From Wuchereria bancrofti (Eukaryota > Nematoda > Chromadorea > Rhabditida > Onchocercidae): 64,000 nucleotides of DNA. The notes below the pieces were generated by a model, which was given only the letters and a program-made list of their open reading frames with translations, was not told the DNA's origin and made no database searches. The stretch is from the NCBI GenBank assembly GCA_005281725.1, contig SSBO01000002.1, positions 1,862,822 through 1,926,821 on the forward strand. The letters are read 5' to 3'. A program made the translations under genes and the position numbers. Shown here piece after piece: positions 24,577-37,300 of the stretch. Positions within the stretch are counted from its first letter, which is position 1. The number at the start of each line of letters is the position of its first letter.

Positions 24577-27500
24577 TTACTGGAAAGCACTAGCATCGAT
24601 CATGGAACATAATTCATGTATAATATTATCTTTCATTAAATTATCTGCAATAGTAGCCAGATGTCGCTTTGGATCAAAATGACCAACTTTTTTTGCTTCA
24701 ATTTCAGCTTTTGATAATCCGGTTGACTTCTCCGTTTTATTTCCTGTTCCTTCTTCATTATTATATGGTTTTTTCAGCATGCATAATTCCTGATTTTAAA
24801 GAAAAAAAAAAGAGGAATTGTAACTTTAAATGAATATAAACTGATTTCAATGCAAATGCAAAAATATGAAAACTAATTCCGTAAGCATTTCGTAAAAGAT
24901 ATATTCATGTCCGATTAAAATTACGACGATATAACAGAAAAGTTAAAATTCTCACTACTAATTTGATAGAGGATATTTTTTCTTTCCATTCGAATATAGT
25001 TTAATTTTAGAAATTTGAGGATAGGAAATTCAAATATTTAGTAACTACATTTCATAATGGAATGAAAGTTCACAAAGTTTAAATATTTAAAATTTAGATT
25101 TTTCTCAATGTTTTGGTTAATAGCGTGATATTCTGTCGTTTATCACAACGAAGAATGAATTTATCTCGAAAAAACCTAAGCATTATTTAAGCATTAGCCC
25201 TTTAAAGCAGTACTAGTACTCATATTGCTAAATACTTCACAAATATAAGTTATAAATTAATCCTGAATCCATTTAAGTACAAAAAATCGATTAGTTTTTG
25301 TGATACAAATGCAACTTCAACTTTTTGGTTAATATTTTTTGCTTTTCTTAATAGCTTTATTATTTTTCTAATAAAGTTATTAAATTACTTTGTTATAAAG
25401 TTTGATCAATTTAACCATTTTTTCCATATTTGCTAAATTATTTTGTGCTGTACTCTCGAAACTATTCAGTTGTAATCCTTCGGCCCAATTTTTCATATGC
25501 AAACTTTCTAGCATTTGCTGCTCTTTGATTGTTAACTTGAAGTTTATTGTTATTGAATAATAGCTAAAATTTAAAGAAAAGAAAAAAAAAAAAGATCAAA
25601 ACTTTTCTAAGTGCTGAATAATCAAATGAACGAGTGTACTAAATGAGATGGCTTGATATTTTAAGTGAAATTCAGATGATCAGATACATAAACAAAATGA
25701 AGCGCATCATCTGATTTAAATTATTTGTCATTTTCTGAACGGTTAACATTTAAACCATCTAAAACTCTTCCAAGAACACGTGAAATTTAAAAGAAAAATT
25801 TTGAACTTTTAATTTAATCTGATGAAAAAAAGAAACGAATGAGAAAAACATCTCATTTAGTACACTCTTTCATTTGATTATTCAGCATTTAAAAAACGAA
25901 ATGAGAAATAGCTAAAATTTAAAATGAGAAATGGAAAACCTTTTGCCAAGTCCATGAACTTGCTCAATAACAGAATGTTCCACCAGATGTCCCAAATTAG
26001 AAGTTGTTTGTCGTGATTCTTGGGTAGGTGCCAGTGTCTTTTGGGAATCTTCCAAAAAACTGAATTCCAAAGTATTTGGTCCAATTGTACGAAAAGCATC
26101 AATTACTACCTAAAAGTAATAATTGGAGTATAATCAATATTGATAACTTATTTCAATTCCCAAAAATTTTAGTGATGAAAGGACAAATTTAAAAGATGCT
26201 TACCTTTCCTTTAACTGATTGTATTGGATCGATAACGATTGCAACAGCGCGATCACTTAGCGCTTCAAAACTTCGTTGTGTAGCGACATCAACACCGGAT
26301 AACCAACAACCGAATCCTGGATGTGAATGGTACCAACCAACAACCATTTCACCTCGTCCCGTACGATTTAACATATCCAGCATTTTAGTTTGATATACCG
26401 GATCGACTGCTTCCACAGATACACCCTAAAATTCACTTTATTTTGAGAAAAACTGATACACAGTAAGAACTGATTATTGAAAGAATTATTTTCTGAAGTT
26501 TATTTCAACATTTGTTTCTTGTCAACTTGACAAAGCCGCCCAATACAATACGAAAGTGGTTAATAGCGGAATCAAAGAAATACTACAATTGTTTCAACAA
26601 TAACTTTAGAACTTAGAGAAGTAGCAAATCTTTTTTCGCTTTTCCAAAATTCTCTTAAAATTTTTAAAATTTAAAAAATTTTTTTTTAGAAAAAAAAATT
26701 TTTCATTTGATCATTTCCTTGACAAAACTAACAGTTTTCGTCTTTTAACATCCTTATTCCAGGATTCCCCCACCTTACTTCTCTTCTACACCTATTTCAA
26801 GAAATATTTTATTTCGTACCGTTCCGGATTGCGGCATAGCAAATACATCAACAACATTGATCGTAAAATCATCAATAAATTCGCCTAACATTAAACCCAT
26901 GACCTAAAAATTTCGCTCCAATTACAGTTAATAAAAATTGCTCAACTAAGTAAATCATATTTTTTGCATATTTTTATATATATTTTTTTTCGAATTGTTA
27001 TTGACTGAATGTTAAAGTGTATTTAAATTTATAATGAAATTAAGTATTTGATAAACATTGAAGATATTAGCTGAAATCTTTTTACAGTTAATTTCCAGTG
27101 TCATTAAAAGGTCTAACAATTTCTATTTTAAATCATTTTGTGATCATATCTCTACATTCACCATTACCGCTAATTAATGTAATATTTTTGATCCTACTAA
27201 CTAATTCGACTGCCTACCACTCATTTCATCAAAAATTTGATCAACTATCTGATAACAGAACTAACCATCCTTTTATCTCAGATGATTTTACATCATTTCT
27301 CATTTCTTAATAGTAAGATTTAAAAAAAAAAAGATTTAAAAGATTTAAATTTAAAAGATTTTAAGATTTAAAAAAAGAAAAATCTTAGAGTTATTTAAAA
27401 ATGACAGTTGCATTATACCTCCATAGGAATACCAGCTCGACCATGTCGAAGCATTTTAAGAAGAGCAAGTGACGAGACATAAACAATTTCACTGGTATCT

Positions 27501-27968
27501 GGATGCTTCAGCATATCCTGAGGCGTTGCTTTCGGCAACTAAACATAAACAATTGACATTATTAATGTCACAACATTCATAATTATTCATTATTTCAGTT
27601 CAAAAATGCAAGTACTAAACTTGACAAATTGGAATACTTTTTTTTTTCTAACTTCTTTAAAACTTTCACCGTTTAATTACAATTATTGCAACATAATATT
27701 ATGTAAAATATTCAAGTCGAAATAAAGAAAGCAATAACTTTGGTTATAATATATTCTTAATTTGAGATGTCATATTTAAATTATCAAAATCATGAAATTT
27801 TGATTGACGTATTTTCTACGCTGATCTTATGATCATACGTGTATAACTGTACACATTCTACAACAAAATCTTCTAGCAAAAGATTAGATCAGAATTGTGT
27901 TGTTGAAATTACGTAAAATATTTCTAACATACATTATTAAAACCAGTTAAACGAAGCAACCGTTCCAT
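24577..27968 (-). CDS. rpn-11: 26S proteasome lid deubiquitinase RPN11 (PSMD14), 7 exons
   Basis: Exons in gene order: 27968-27933, 27538-27419, 26903-26820, 26425-26204, 26109-25940, 25563-25389 and 24789-24577. All are in phase and give 339 residues. This is the JAMM/MPN+ zinc metalloprotease that removes ubiquitin chains at the proteasome. The zinc and catalytic residues sit at the same numbers as in the human protein: Glu52 ([14 protein letters not shown]), His113, His115 and Asp126 ([16 protein letters not shown]). The N-terminus MERLLRL is also conserved, supporting the start. The C-terminal half keeps [19 protein letters not shown] and [12 protein letters not shown] but is divergent. 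The protein is ~29 residues longer than the 310-residue human form, partly through ~12 extra residues around 167-186 (the Ins-2 region) and a longer loop near 270-300. TTTCTAAG three bases upstream of the ATG may be a trans-splice acceptor. A diverged paralog cannot be excluded. Confidence 0.95.
25613..25886. mobile_element. MITE-like inverted-repeat insertion in rpn-11 intron 5
   Basis: GCTGAATAATCAAATGAACG and the bases following it to 25650 are the reverse complement of 25849-25886 with one mismatch in 38. The ~270-bp unit has no ORF. The sequence TAGCTAAAATTTAAA occurs on both sides (25561 and 25908), which may mark duplicated target or intron sequence. The left copy contains the acceptor of rpn-11 exon 6. 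Confidence 0.65.
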
Positions 27969-28573
27969 GATGCTTAGAAAAATTAATTTGAGTTACAATT
28001 ATTATTTTCAAGTAATTTATAATTATTTTTATTAAAATTTTCAAACATCAACTGAAAGTTTTAAAAAAATTCAGAATCACCAATTATTTTTATTTTCATC
28101 AAATGAGATGAGTGAAGCAATTTAGAAATTTCATTTCGTGCACATGCGCGTAAGTAGTACACGCTGATAGCGTGGTTTGAAGAATAAATTCAGGAAAATT
28201 TTGGACATTGCAGATTGTTTCACGTAGTCGGTAGTAAGGTTTCCTTTACCGGATTGCATTCCTGATAAGCTGAAAGGATGTATAACCATTTCCGGAATGC
28301 TTTGCTATGGATCATTGCTTTAGTATAGTGATAGTTCATGTTTTACTTAGATTATTGCAGCGATATGTCGTTTCCAATTGTGATCATGCGGGCATGTATT
28401 ACACGTTACATTTTACGCACGTGACTAATACAACGCGTAAGCAAGGAATTATATTATACATAGTTGCATCACTTCTTAATTTCTCTTCATGAATCTTACA
28501 TAAAATTTCAGCTTTAGTCAGTGATTTACTGAATAATTGTCGATGCGCGATTAGTTGTCACATACGACGGCGG
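27969..28573. promoter_or_regulatory. Divergent intergenic promoter region, rpn-11 / MPP7-like gene
   Basis: About 600 bases separate the two start codons, which point away from each other. The half nearer the MAGUK gene (28130-28570) is clearly richer in G+C, with motifs such as GTGCACATGCGCGT and CACGTGACT. No TATA box was singled out. A bidirectional or two back-to-back promoters is the simplest reading. Confidence 0.55.
28502..28511 (+). other. Candidate 3' splice (trans- or cis-splice) acceptor before the MPP7-like ATG
   Basis: AAAATTTCAG ends at 28511, 62 bases before the ATG at 28574, and fits the nematode acceptor consensus. It may receive a spliced leader. The frame from 28512 to the ATG has no stop, so a coding upstream exon is also possible. 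A 3-codon upstream ORF (28543-28554) sits in between in another frame. Confidence 0.5.
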
Positions 28574-31500
28574 ATGGACACAACGCCTGTGACGTTCGAA
28601 ACTTTTGCAAAAGCATATGAATGCATCCTGGAATGTGTTGAGGATGAATTTGGTAAACGGAAAAAGCATTTAACAGCTGATGATCTCAAGCGCGTTGTTA
28701 TAATCCATAGAACATTGATCAGTCGCGGTTTACATCTCTCTCGAATTGGGTATCAATTGAATTTTATCATACTATGTTATTTAATCAGGAAAATATTTAA
28801 TTTTGCGAAATGCAAAGAATGGAAATTTAGACAAAGCATTTTAGAATTTTCCAATATTAAAAGTTACATTTTGCCCGATGTTTTGCAAAGATATCTAAAA
28901 ATTTGACCATAATGAAAAGTTGGTTTTCAGAGATAGCATATTAACTGAAATAGTTGATTCATTATTATGCGAATGGGAAGAATCAGCGCCACCATCAGTA
29001 GCAGTACAGCAGCTTGTTTCACTTCTCTCCAGGCCTATTATTAAGGTAGTTGCATTTTATGAAAATTGAAGTTTCATTCAATCAGTAACATTTTGTGAAT
29101 AAGCTTTTTGGAATGTGAATAATAAATCCGATCTCGAACATAGTTAGATTTGTCTTGGAGTGTTTGTCTTTATTACTGGCCAATTAGCGAGATTAAATGT
29201 TATTGAATAGTCAAGACTCTTTTTTTCTTTTTATCGTTATTATTTCCAATTGTAGAGCTTATTCTCCGTATATGATATAACTTCAAATCGCACCTATTTG
29301 CCACAATTACCAGAAATACCGTATGAGGTTGATGACGATGATGGTATTGCTATTAAACTGGTTCGATTGGTAAAAGGTAATGAAGCTCTTGGTGCAACTA
29401 TAAAATGTGATACTGATGGAAAAGTGTATATTGCCCGTGTTATAGCTGGTGGAGTAGCTGATCGTAGCGGCAATATTCAGGTTTTCATAATTTTTTTCTT
29501 TTTTTTTTAATTCTGAGATTAAATACTGTTATGTAGTTTAATTTAGAAGTTTTAGATTTCTAAAGTTTTAACTTGCAAGCTTCATTTTTAATGATGTTTT
29601 CTCTGGTCACTTTCTGAAGTCATCTCATAGAACACAAAAAACATATAAAATAAATTTTCATACTGTATCATTATTCTTGACATCTAATCGATAACACACT
29701 GTTGGTATGGATTAAGTGCGTTTGAATATCATAAATTTTGGTTCTATATTTGCATTTCGCATATGAGAGATTGGTTTTTTAGCAAAGGAGCTCTGAGCAA
29801 AAAAAAAAATATGGCTGATGAGAGTTGTCGCGATTTATCTTGTTTTTTCCTCGGGGAAACTTGGTATTTTCACTGTTTTTAAACTTTGAAGATTGGAGAT
29901 CGGGTTTTGGAAGTGAACGGTGTCTCTGTTACGGGCATGAGTCCAAATGAAATCGTCAAATTGTTAGGTAACGAAAACAATGAAAATGGCACAGTCACTT
30001 TTAAATTAGAACCTGCTGAAATACCTGCAGCTATTGCGTGGAATGAATCACGACACGTTCGCGCTTTGGTAATGTTTATGTCTATATTCATTTACATTTT
30101 TTATTCTTTATTTAACATCTATTATTGTGTTTGTTCAAAAGAATTATTAACACTGTTTTGTTGTCCGTTCATGATGAGAAAAATTAAGACATTTAATGTG
30201 TTCTACCATAAGATTTTAGATGTTGGAGCAGATGATTTGAGTACAGCTTTTAATTACAGATCGATTATTCTGGTAGTCGGGATTCCTTACATCCATGTCC
30301 AGAAGCAGCTCTTTGTTTTACCCGAGGGGAAATATTGGAATTAGTAGTAACAGGTGATGAACATTGGTGGCAGGCACGTTCACTCGGACATGGCTCATTT
30401 GCGACACTACCATTAGGATCTGCTGGTTAGGTTCATCATGCATATAGTTTTTGTTTGATTAAATTAATCTGTTGCTGTTATTGCTTGTAGTATTTTTGAA
30501 AAATTTTCATGCAGTATTTTCTATTAAACAAAATGGAAAATGGAATGTATCGTTCCAGCTAATCAGCTTAAAAAACGAGTAGGTGTCATTCCATCGGAAG
30601 AATTGCAACAAAAACATCGCACTCTGAAGGACAGTGAAAAGTTCAGGATTGGAAGTCGAAAGTTTCTGAAAACTGGCAATGAGGTTTTTTTTTTTAAACT
30701 TTGTAAATGTTGATATTTTTGCAGCACTTATTCTTTTATCATCGACGCAACTAACAAAGCCTTCAGTTTCCTTTTTTTTTTCTCTTTTTGAACTCACATA
30801 ATGTTATGTTAACTATGAAATTTTGAGATTTTAGTTGCCAGATTTATTTTTTTCTTTTTTCGAAATTAATAATTCCTGCTTTTAATCACCTTTAATACTT
30901 TATTCGTTCTCAGCCTATGTTTATTTTAGTATTTTTTGTTGGTTTTTTTTTCAGATTGATAGTTTATTGTATGAATCAGTGTCATTGCTTTATCCGAAGC
31001 AGTCTCTTATCCGGCCAATCGTTTTAATCGGTCCTCCGGGTGTTGGACGTAATGAACTTAAAAAACGACTAATTGCCATCAACAGTGATCATTATGCTGC
31101 AAGTGTACCTCATACCAGTCGTCCTCGACGGTATACTTTCTTCAATTATAAATCATGAACATTTTCTTGACAGTTCATTGGCAACATTTAAGGAGACACT
31201 GAAAATTTTCATTTAAGTTGTTTAACTAAAATGAGCATTGTTCCAAACACCAAGAGTGAGTTCCCAGAATCGTTGCTAACTTCATTCAGCTTTTGATTTA
31301 GATTGTTTTTATTTCGCATTTTCGATTGCATATTCGCTATGATTATCATTCGTTGAAATGAAACTATGGAAATGATTAGTCAGTATTGTTTCGTTCATTT
31401 TTATTTAAATTAAGAACTATAAGGGAACAGAAATTAGTAACAGAAACTACTGATTAAGAAATTCATGAAACAAAACGACCAACAATCAGCAATAGATTGC

Positions 31501-32342
31501 AGTTCACATGAAAAAGATGGTATTGATTACCATTTTGCAAAACGCGACAGCATGGAACACTGGATAAGACAAGGACGATTCTTGGAATATGGAGAATATA
31601 AAGGAAATTTATATGGTACACTTGCTGATTCGGTTCATGCTGTTATCAAACAAGGTACGGTGTTAGTAATGAATGATTCATATTTTTATAAAAAAAAAGT
31701 GGGAAAAGAATTTAAATGAAACATTACCATTATTATTACTTTAATTCATTTTCAGGTCGCATACCTGTACTGAATACACATCCTTTGGCATTACGAATTT
31801 TGCGCACGAAAGTGTTCAAGTCCTTTGTTATTTTTGTTAAACCACCACCATTTGATATTTTAAAGGTGTGTTAGCAGCATAAAATTACTTTTGACTAATT
31901 TTTATTTGGATTGGCTTCAGAACATGATTACTATAAACAATTGGCCGGGAAGTTTCTACTGTAATATATGAGTTTTCGTAAATTTCATTCTGTTTTTTTC
32001 ATTAAGTTGTAGATAATCTTAGGAATGTTATGAGTATTAAAGTTACATATCATATCTTTCTAGGAAACTCGACGTCAGCATCGTGCACGAAACTTGCAAG
32101 CTATAGATTCTGGTCACCATGGTAGTACTAATACAGCAACACCAATATCAGTTCGCGGATTTACAGATTTAGAATTTGAACAAATGATCTCAGCTGGTGA
32201 ACAGCTTTTTCAGATTTACGGACATATGTTTGATCATGTGTTGACAAATGCTAATTTCGAGGCTTCATTTGAACAATTACGAAACATAGTGAATAAATTA
32301 GAGCATGAACCAGCATGGGTACCTTCCGATTGGGTCGATTAA
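28574..32342 (+). CDS. MAGUK scaffold protein, MPP7/MPP3 type (L27-L27-PDZ-SH3-GUK), 10 exons
   Basis: Exons: 28574-28749, 28931-29045, 29256-29480, 29892-30068, 30260-30425, 30559-30683, 30955-31130, 31503-31654, 31756-31865 and 32064-32342. All are in phase and give 566 residues. Domains: L27-like ~10-56 and ~62-108 (VQQLVSLLSRPIIKSLFSVYD matches the MPP7 L27C), PDZ ~129-214 (EALGATIK, IARVIAGGVADRSG, GDRVLEVNG), SH3 ~229-302 (ALIDYSGSRDS, HWWQAR, GVIPSEELQ) and guanylate-kinase-like ~348-560 (RPIVLIGPPGVGRNELKKRL, VPHTSRPRR, GDGxxYHF-like DGIDYHF, FLEYGEYKGNLYGT, ending EPAWVPSDWVD). The P-loop lacks its Lys, as in other MAGUKs, so it is a binding domain and not an enzyme. The family assembles junction and polarity complexes under the plasma membrane through L27 partners; that role is inferred. 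The MPP7 subtype is favoured over PALS1 by the KPPP...LKETR and YGHMFD segments and by the PDZ. Exon 4 uses an AAG acceptor. Confidence 0.92.
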
Positions 32343-33413
32343 TAACATAAAAATTAGGAGTCAATCAACCTTGCCAATTTGTAACACATTTTGTGGAATT
32401 ATTTATTTTTTTTATTGTTTATGAAATTCCTTTATCATTGCTTAACAATATAATCTGACCGCGCATTACGGCAGATTCTGTTTTTTTTTTTTTTTTTTCA
32501 TGTTTTTCAGGACGTATTAGTTACCTGTTTTATTGAGATGATATATCTTAAGCAACAACTCAACCACATTTCTCATTTCAATGTTCTGTGGTATATTTTT
32601 GTAACTACCACAGTGAATAATTTAGTATCAGATTAGGCATCATTCAACCATAGGATCTTATAACCAATTCTTTGAGATTTTCCGGTATTGAAAAGATTCT
32701 TTATCGGTTTTATTCTTTTGATTTTATGTGGATTTATGAGCTTCTGTCTTTTCTAGTGTGTGAAATGTTTCATTGTTTTGTTGTTCATTTCTCTTCATCT
32801 CTTTATTTGTTCCGACAAAAGACCATCATAAAATTTTTTTGTTTTCAGATAATTTTAACCCTAGCTAATTCTTTTTTATCATGAAAAAATTCTTAGTGAG
32901 TTTAAAAGAGTTACTTTTATGTTTTAGGATGAAGAAAAATTGTGCTCATAATAAGGGAAGAATTCTTAGCGTATTTCAGTTTAACAATGTTCTGAAAACC
33001 TTCCCTCACAAATACTAAAAGTCTAACGCTATGTTTTTGATGACTGCTAATTTTTGGTTGTAGTTATATTGCTTTCATGACAATTATCCAGCTAATAATT
33101 ACCGAATTTTACCTGGCTAATAATTATCGAACGTTACATATATGTTGTGGAAAAAAAAAAGTGCGACCAGGTAAAATATTGCATAAAATGCATTGTAAAC
33201 AGTTGGTTTTGAGTGAGAAAAAGAATTTATATTTGTTACTTTTTCTTATAGGCACAATTTGTTTTTTCATTGCTTTATTCCTTCCTGCAATTATATTCCA
33301 TTTATAATTTGATGCTGTTTATGTTGTTGCTATAAGCCGTTTTTTCTTGCCATTCAAATACGAAATGATAAATATCAATTTATTCATTTTCTTAGCACCA
33401 GAGAGAAATGAAC

Positions 33414-33444
<31 letters not shown>
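33414..33444. repeat. (ATT)n microsatellite
   Basis: About ten perfect ATT units in the 3' intergenic region; in one frame it reads as a poly-Leu run, which is an artefact. Confidence 0.9.
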
Positions 33445-33446
<2 letters not shown>

Positions 33447-34011
33447 AAAAGGATTGTTTTTCATTGTATAATTTCTATTTTGAAAGTCATTTCAAATTAG
33501 GGTTGAAAATTTTTCAGTTGGTCAAATCCTTTTTCCTTTCATTTGCATGTAAATGAGGTAGAATGACATTATGATAAATATAATGTGGTTGGGAGAATGG
33601 ATGCAGAATTCTATTCATTAAATTTTGATTATTCCTGATTTGATTTAGAGAATATCCAGAATAATGTTCTTCAGAAAAATCCATATATTTATTTATGCTA
33701 TTGCCGTTCGGCGCATCATTAGCTGAATGGCATTTAGCAATGTCGATTTTGCATCAGCAATGTTAGTTACCATTTGGATTTTGTTATATGAGACAATCTT
33801 TTTTTTTTTTTTTTGAAACCAAGATTTTTTTTGTTTTTATTCTTGTTAAACTAATCAGTAATCAGTTGTGAATGACTTATGCGAAAAGTAGACGATGCAT
33901 TTTTATTTTAATTAGCAGTCTAATGCATGCATAGTAGTTTCAGTTTGCTACATGCAATTTTTTTTCTTTTTAAATTTATTTTATTTTTCTTAGATGTCTT
34001 ACTCATCCATC

Positions 34012-34043
34012 ATCTCTCTCCCTCTCTCTCTCTCTCTCCCTCT
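34012..34043. repeat. CT microsatellite
   Basis: (CT)n with two CCC interruptions, about 32 bases, 3' of the receptor gene. Confidence 0.9.
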
Positions 34044-34306
34044 TAATGAGTTCATCTAAATTTGACTCTATGATAAAATATCAATTTGATCATTATAAAC
34101 AAATGTGATATAAAAACAGAGATCTTATGAATATATTAGATAAACATAAGAATACATAATCGATGCATACAAATATTATAATTTTTACTGAACAAATTTC
34201 ATCATTAATGCACATTAAATATGAAAGATCATTGAATATTTCATTCAATCTTCCTAATTTACTAACAAAAATATTAAATTATTATCATTTTATTTTATTG
34301 CTTCTG

Positions 34307-37300
34307 TTATGATCGTGACATTTTGAGAAATAATAATCGAGCAAGAATACGTTTAAAAGCTGTTCGAAAATCATTCGAAAATACAGTATAAATGATAGGA
34401 TTAAGTGCTGAATTCAAATAACCTATAATTTCAGTGAAAATAAAAGATAATTTTAGTGAATACAATTTTATAACATTATTTTGCATAAAATTATAATTAA
34501 TAAAATTAAAATTTCTAATTTACTAATTACTAACCTAACCAATTGGTAATAGATTCCAATAATATTGGTATTCGGCAACGACATATCGGTCGATAAAGTG
34601 ATAATAGAAAAAATGGTGTCCAACAAGCTACAAATGTTCCAGTAATAATAGCAAGCGTACGCCATGCTCTACGTTCACGTCTCATTTCTGCATTCTCTTT
34701 AAAATATCCTTTCCTTTTCCTCATAGAAGCATTCATTTTTTTCTGCTGATTTTTACCATTTACTACAAAAAAGAAAAAAAAAATTATCACGTAACATTTT
34801 CTTTTTTTTTTTTTTTGTATGTATAAATTTAATTTTACTTATACAAAAGACTAATTTTATGAAAAAATCAAGAAAGAAAAAATGATTAGTAATGAAATAA
34901 TTAATAATTAACTATTTGTAAAAAAAATATTTATTTTAAATTTTCTATCTAAACTTTTTCTCCTTACTTTTTTTTTTCTTTCAATCAATTTTTATCAAAT
35001 ATTTTTATATTCTTATAGCTAGCTAATATTCTTATCGTTAGTTAAGCGTAAATTTGAAATATGTCTAGCTGATTCCCATTGGAATAAAATTTCACTATTT
35101 CAAACAATAAAATGTTTAATCAATAAAAAATAGATTTAAAAAATAGGAAGAATGAAATGAACTTGATTGTAAACTGGTTTGATTTAGAGGAGTTTCAGTT
35201 GAATCACTTTGAAGTTGTCCTTCAAATGTTTGATTAGTACTAACTTGAATCATTTCATTTCCTTTCTTCATATCTGCATTAATTTCCGTTTTTGACTATA
35301 ATATTTAATAGTATATATGTGTCTGTTAAATAATCATCAAAATGATATGATAAATTTTTGTTGCTAATTTTTTTTGCTCATTTCAACTTTACTAAATTTA
35401 TGAAAAATTGATAAATAATAATATTTTCTTAAATGATAACATCTTTTAATGATTATCAATTTGTATCATATCATTATATTGTTGTCAATTTTTTTATTTT
35501 CATTTTTTATTGTAACTGTCATCAAAATGTGTGGTATTTTTATAATGAAAAAGCGAAATGATTTAAATTAAAACTAAAAATTTTAAATTAAGCAATAATA
35601 TGCTTACCTTTAAAAGGTTTCCACATTGCCCTTGAATTTTGGTATCTCGTTGTGAATAACTGATAGTTTTACGACGTTCACGTTCACGTTTGAAACGACT
35701 TTTTGCCGTAAGCATAATTTTATAATAAATAAATATGATAGCACATAATGGAATATAAAAAGCAGTTGCTGTACTAAATATCTGTAATCGTTTTACAATT
35801 TTTATGATTAGATATGCAAATTATACTTTATTACTTCTACTATTTCAAATAAATGCTATTGTCATTTCAATAATTAATTAAAACATTAAATAAATTAACA
35901 TATAAGCATTTCATACTTCTTTTAGCACATTTAACAAAAATTTTATTTACAAATTTTATTTACTACTACTACTTCTTTAATATTATATAGCACAAGCCTT
36001 TCGGTCTAACAGTATCAATATTTGAAAGATATATCCTTCTAAATCACTAAAAAAAAAATTTTTTTTTTCGTAACTTCCAAAAAATTGATAAACAAAAAAG
36101 GAAATGATAAAATTTAAATAAATTCATAAAAACATAATTTATGGTCAATGATCATTGATCACACAAATTATCTCTCATTTATAATAACTACAAACTTTTT
36201 CCTATTGCAAAGCTCATTTATAATATTTATAATCTGGCTTAAATGTTGTGCAATCGCACTTCTCATAAAATTATTTAAAAAAAAAGTTGACTTAATCCTT
36301 CCAAATAAACACACATAAACAGATAAACATATCATTTCCTTAGATAAACAAAAACAAGATTATATGGTATTTATCAATCAGTATCCCAAATAAAATAATT
36401 TTTTTTTTAAATTATTTGTTTTAAAATTTATTTATTATGCTTCAAAACGAATTAACTCAGATGTGATTGCTTTTATCATTCGAAAGGATCGATAAATTTC
36501 TTTTTTTTTCTACTTTTACTAAAGTTTTCAATTGCAAATCATTTTCTTTAACTTTACTCGCACAAGAAAAAAAAAATATTTAAAAAATAGCTATTCAAAA
36601 AACGGAGAAAAAAAAGAAAAACATGTCGTTAAGATCTATTCAAAATATTTTCCTGTTTATTCTCTCATTTCATTTGTTTGTATCATCTCTTTATGCATCA
36701 TTTTTTTAACGAAAAAATTTTTTCATACATTTTGAAAATAAAAAAAAAACCATTTGAAAATATTAAAAAATTTCCCTATCAAAAAAAAAAAAATAAAAGT
36801 GTTTGTTTATTTAAATGGAAATAAATTTTAATGAACATATAATTTCTATTTTGTTGTTTACATTGTTTTTTTTTTTCATAATAACATTGCCTTTTTGATG
36901 ATAATAAATATGTTAATGATAATAATTAAAAATCATTCAGTTACATAAATAATTATTATCACAACACTACTATCAATTATCATTTGCTAAATGTGAAAGG
37001 GATAACTAATTAAACCTTTTTGCTTATGTGAAACAATTTACTTGTAAACAAACTTTTTTTAAAAAAAAAGGGGGGAAATGTTTTAAAAAGAAATAAACAT
37101 AATAATTTACCTGATAACTTATTTGTTGACTAATAAGGCATACATGTTGCTCTATTACCCGTCGATAAAAATCATTATCTTTCCAGCCAAATATTGGTGC
37201 TAATGAAATGAGTAATGATAAGAGCCAAATAATCCCTAACATGCCGAATATACGATGTGGCGTACGATTTTGTACATATGAAACATCCGTAACACTCCAA

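Larger units (their letters stand above)
32343..34306. other. Convergent 3' intergenic region
   Basis: This lies between the MAGUK and receptor stop codons. It is A/T-rich with an (ATT)n tract at 33414-33444 and a CT microsatellite at 34012-34043. ORFs at 32672, 33077 and 33347 are A/T-rich or repeat-driven and show no motif. It probably holds both 3' UTRs. Confidence 0.6.

Noticed and set aside
25878..26102. 74-codon minus-strand frame
   Set aside because: It overlaps rpn-11 exon 5 in a different frame; the real frame is fixed by [11 protein letters not shown].
26196..26393. Plus-strand frame opposite rpn-11 exon 4
   Set aside because: Antisense shadow of the JAMM-motif exon.
28574..32342. 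Assignment of the MAGUK as PALS1/MPP5
   Set aside because: First impression from the GUK C-terminus; the L27C, PDZ and the KPPP...ETR and YGHMFD segments align better with MPP7/MPP3.
34468..34665. Minus-strand 65-codon frame
   Set aside because: Out-of-frame shadow of the receptor TM6 exon.
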